The notes beneath the pieces were generated by a model. That model had not been told where the DNA came from. It made no database searches and saw nothing but the letters and a program-made list of their open reading frames with translations. A program made the translations under genes and the position numbers. Shown piece by piece: positions 61,131 through 64,000 of a stretch of 64,000 nt of DNA. The DNA is from Cynocephalus volans (Eukaryota > Chordata > Mammalia > Dermoptera > Cynocephalidae). Position 1 is the first letter of the stretch. Each line of letters begins with the position of its first letter. Location: contig NC_084462.1 of assembly GCF_027409185.1 (NCBI RefSeq), forward strand, positions 26,759,577 to 26,823,576, written 5' to 3'.

Positions 61131-63894
61131 TCTTTGTTGAGTGGGCCTGTATAGGGTTTGGGGGGTTCTTTTCAGAGTACAACTGACTCACTGTTCCCTC
61201 ACAGACTAACAGAGTCAGAGCAGTGAAGGAAGGCCTGGGGCCCCATGGGGTGTCCCCCAAGTCCCAGGATGGTGGAGGATGGGAGGACAGTGCTGCGGAT
61301 AGAGCCCTGGGGGAAGACTCCTAGGGCCAATCTCATGTCTTTCTCCATCCATCCCTCCAGAAGTCCACAAGAAAGGGTCACCCTGCCAGAGGGTGAGCCT
61401 TGTCCTCAGCTTGGCTGGGTCTCATTCTTCCAAGCAATTGAGGGAAGACCCAGGGCCAGTCACTATGGGATTTCACAGCTGAACAGAACTGGTGCTCAGA
61501 GACTCCACACATCTCCTTCAGTAAGCCTGCTCTGCTCACTGACTCTCATTCTTCTTGCCTGGCTCTCCCTTCCCCTCTTTCCTCTCCCCGGAACCCCCAC
61601 CTGGCCTATTGCCCCTCTGCCCTCAGCCCAAGGTTGCCTCCTCTGGGAGTCTCTCCGAACGTCCCAGCTGAGCCCAGTCTGCTCCTCTGTGATCTCACAG
61701 AACCTTGTTCCTTCCTTCAATGTGGACTGGGTGCCAGGTTGGGGCTAGGGCTGGCACTCCTTGACCACATTTCAGCTCTTCCCGTCCCAATGTGCTGACT
61801 GGTCTTTGTCAGTCCTTCAGCCTGGGAGGTAAGCAGCACGAACCCAGGTCTGCCTGCCTCACTCCTGGCACAGACACCCAGAAGGGGCCTGGCATCAAGG
61901 AGCAAACATGTGGGTATGTGTGTGAATGAATGAGTGAGGGAGTGATCTCGCCTGACTCTGAACCCTGCTTCCAGGAGCCCTTCTGCTCCTTGGCACCACT
62001 TACTACCTGACATTTTGCTCATGTAAGAAATGTTTGAGGGTCAAGGGGAAAGACAATGGAAGGGGGTAACAAAGGATCGGGTGCCCACCGATCCTGGTGC
62101 TCTGAAGGTCAAGAACAAGGACGCACCTAGAATGCTTTATCTTTGCCTACAACTTCCTTCTCTGCCCTCCCAGCACTGCCAGGGTTGAGGAGACTATTCT
62201 GAGTGGGTGGGCTCCCTAGCACCTGCCCCTGTAAGGGTGGGAGAGGGGATGAATAGCCAGGCCTTCTCTTTTCAAAGCTGGGGGAAAAAGAAAAAGATGG
62301 AGGTCTGCTGAGGCCTCACAATTGTTGGGAGGCCAAACTTCTATAGCTCTTCCCAGCTGGGACAGGAAACAGTCTATAGGGCAAGGGTGGGGAAGTGGGG
62401 TCCCCAAGGGCCTACCTCTGACTCTGGCACTCTTAGTGTGGCCAGATGAGCACTGGGATGGGAGTCACAAGTCCCAGGACCTAGGTCTGGTGCTGCCAAT
62501 CACCCCGGGTGACCATAATCCCTACTGACTGTCGTTTTTGGATCATTCTGCACCGAGGGACTGTAAGCTGCCCAAATTCAGATGGAAGGATGTTGGGGAG
62601 TTGATGGAGCCCCTGTCTGGGTTGAGTAAGTGGCCCAGGCAGGGGGCAAGTAAGCTAAGAGTCCACTCCTCCCCCCCAAATTACTCCACAGGGAATTGGC
62701 TAAGTAGTCCTTCTAAATCCAGTGCCTGCTCCCAGCCAGCTCATCCCCCAAAGTTAATCTACCATCACACTTAAAAAATGGAACTTTGAGGCTCAGTCCT
62801 GGTGCCAGTTGCTGCCCCAGAGCCCTGCAGTTTCCACCCCAAAGCTCTGCCCTGCTGCGAGGAAAGGACCTATGGAAATGCAGAGCTCAGCTGGCCCAGT
62901 AGGCCCCAGAGGGTGGGATGCCTCTTGCCTCGTGCCTGACCTCAGCTGGAACTTCCTCCAGAATCTAGAGGCCAAGAGGCCCAGCAAGGCCCCTCCCCTA
63001 CTGCTTCTTGACCAAGTGGGCCCTCAGGGCCAGTGGGGTGACCAAGGCCCCAAGGGGCTGGCAGGGATGAGGGGTGAGGGGCTTAGCAGCTACTCCAGAC
63101 AGAAATCAAATGGGCTCCACTGCAGCATACGGTTCAGGAAGGGAACACAAACTCGGAATGCTAAACCACACAGAAATGCATTTGGACAACACAATGAGAA
63201 AGAGAGGGGGTGAAGGAGGATTTGGGGGGGGAGTGGGGGATGGAGAGTGAGAAGGAGGGACAGGAAAAGTGGAAAGGAGGGAAGATGAACCAGAAAAATT
63301 GTTGGGGAAAAGTCAAGAAAACCAAACGACAAACCAGGAAACACAGCTTGGTAGCTCATTTGGAGAAAGTGCAAGTTACAAATGAGTAGTCACTAAAATA
63401 AATAAAGAAAAGGGAGGAGGAAAAAAAAAAAAAACCAATCAGAGCAAGATTGAGAGAAAGAGAGAGGAAGAAAACCACATTCAAACCAAGCAGAGTGGCG
63501 GGGCTTGTCTGGAGATGGGAGCGAGCGAGCGCACAGCTGAGCCGGGATACCTACCTTCTCAGCGGTCAGGGACAGGAATGCAATAATAAAAAAGAAAAGA
63601 AGGTCTCTGCACTCGGAATGCAGAATGGGGGAAAGACAGTGACCCTAGACTGTGCTCCCCCTCTGAGCCAGCAGATGGGCGGCCAGCGTGCTGTGTGGCT
63701 TTTGGTCTAGTCCCACTCATGGGAGGGCTTGTGCCCAGCCACTGACTTGCCTTTTTTTTTTAACCATGGGCTCCAATAGCCAAGCTCTCCTTAACTCTTT
63801 AAACAACAGAAAACCTCCAGAGGACATGCAGGAAGCAGCTGATGGAAGCAGAACCACAAGGTGGGCTAAGGAGGGGCTGGCAGCATGGGAGAGA

Positions 63895-64000
63895 GGCCTA
63901 TGTCAAGGGAGAGAGATGGAGAGGAAGAGAGAAAAAGACAGAGACAGAGAGATAGAGACAAAGAAAGACAGAGACAGAAATAGGGGGAGACAAAGAGAAA
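63895..64000. repeat. Purine-rich GAGA/ACAGA simple repeat
   Basis: The plus strand is nearly all G and A with recurring AGAGACAGAGA units to the window end. On the SRRM3 transcript it is pyrimidine-rich. Confidence 0.75.

Larger units (their letters stand above)
58391..64000 (-). other. SRRM3: SRRM3 intron (continues beyond the window)
   Basis: No exon with convincing splice sites and SR-type coding sequence is visible. There are MIR fragments (about 59375-59500, 61040-61130), T-, GA- and A-rich simple repeats (58978-59012, 59152-59174, 63418-63435) and a purine-rich end (63895-64000). Unlike the YWHAG intron it has no tRNA-Ile SINE. Confidence 0.7.

Overview
This window is nuclear DNA from a placental mammal. 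It holds two complete protein genes and the 3' end of a third, in the order YWHAG (+), HSPB1 (-), SRRM3 (-). That is the reverse-complement view of the conserved SRRM3-HSPB1-YWHAG block of human 7q11.23. Alu repeats are absent. The dominant SINEs are monomeric and dimeric elements whose units closely match tRNA-Ile, the hallmark of the CYN SINEs of colugos (Dermoptera). A colugo is therefore my best guess. This rests on recalled family structure, so another lineage with tRNA-Ile SINEs (for example rhinolophoid bats) cannot be excluded without a library search.

Layout. Positions 1-4976 hold a degenerate endogenous retrovirus: a 5'-truncated left LTR, a primer-binding-like site, a 4 kb internal region without intact genes, a polypurine tract and a complete right LTR. 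YWHAG follows: a CpG-island promoter (about 5.5-6.7 kb), a first coding exon at 6216-6302, a 21.9 kb intron full of SINEs, L1 and MIR fragments and one 7SL RNA pseudogene, then the second coding exon at 28248-28904 and a 2.7 kb 3' UTR. From 31.6 to 45.1 kb lies the intergenic gap between the convergent genes YWHAG and HSPB1. It contains an unassigned CpG island at about 36.5-37.4 kb. HSPB1 (three exons, 46507 down to 45240) has a TATA-like box and two perfect heat-shock elements. A 7 kb gap with a probable solo LTR separates it from SRRM3, whose last four coding exons (58104 down to 54930), 3' UTR and part of an upstream intron fill the rest.

Function. YWHAG encodes the phosphoserine-binding adaptor 14-3-3 gamma, HSPB1 the stress-induced small chaperone Hsp27, and SRRM3 a neuronal SR-related splicing activator that drives microexon inclusion through its C-terminal eMIC domain. 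They are neighbours, not an operon or pathway. The reading frames join cleanly across all splice sites I assigned.

I found no undescribed multi-gene system. The most interesting items are a GC-rich SINE subfamily whose copies carry perfect target-site duplications, the orphan CpG island, an inverted pair of ACTACAACTCCCAG motifs at the YWHAG promoter, loss of the Ser78 phosphosite in Hsp27, and unusual sequence around the SRRM3 eMIC exons.
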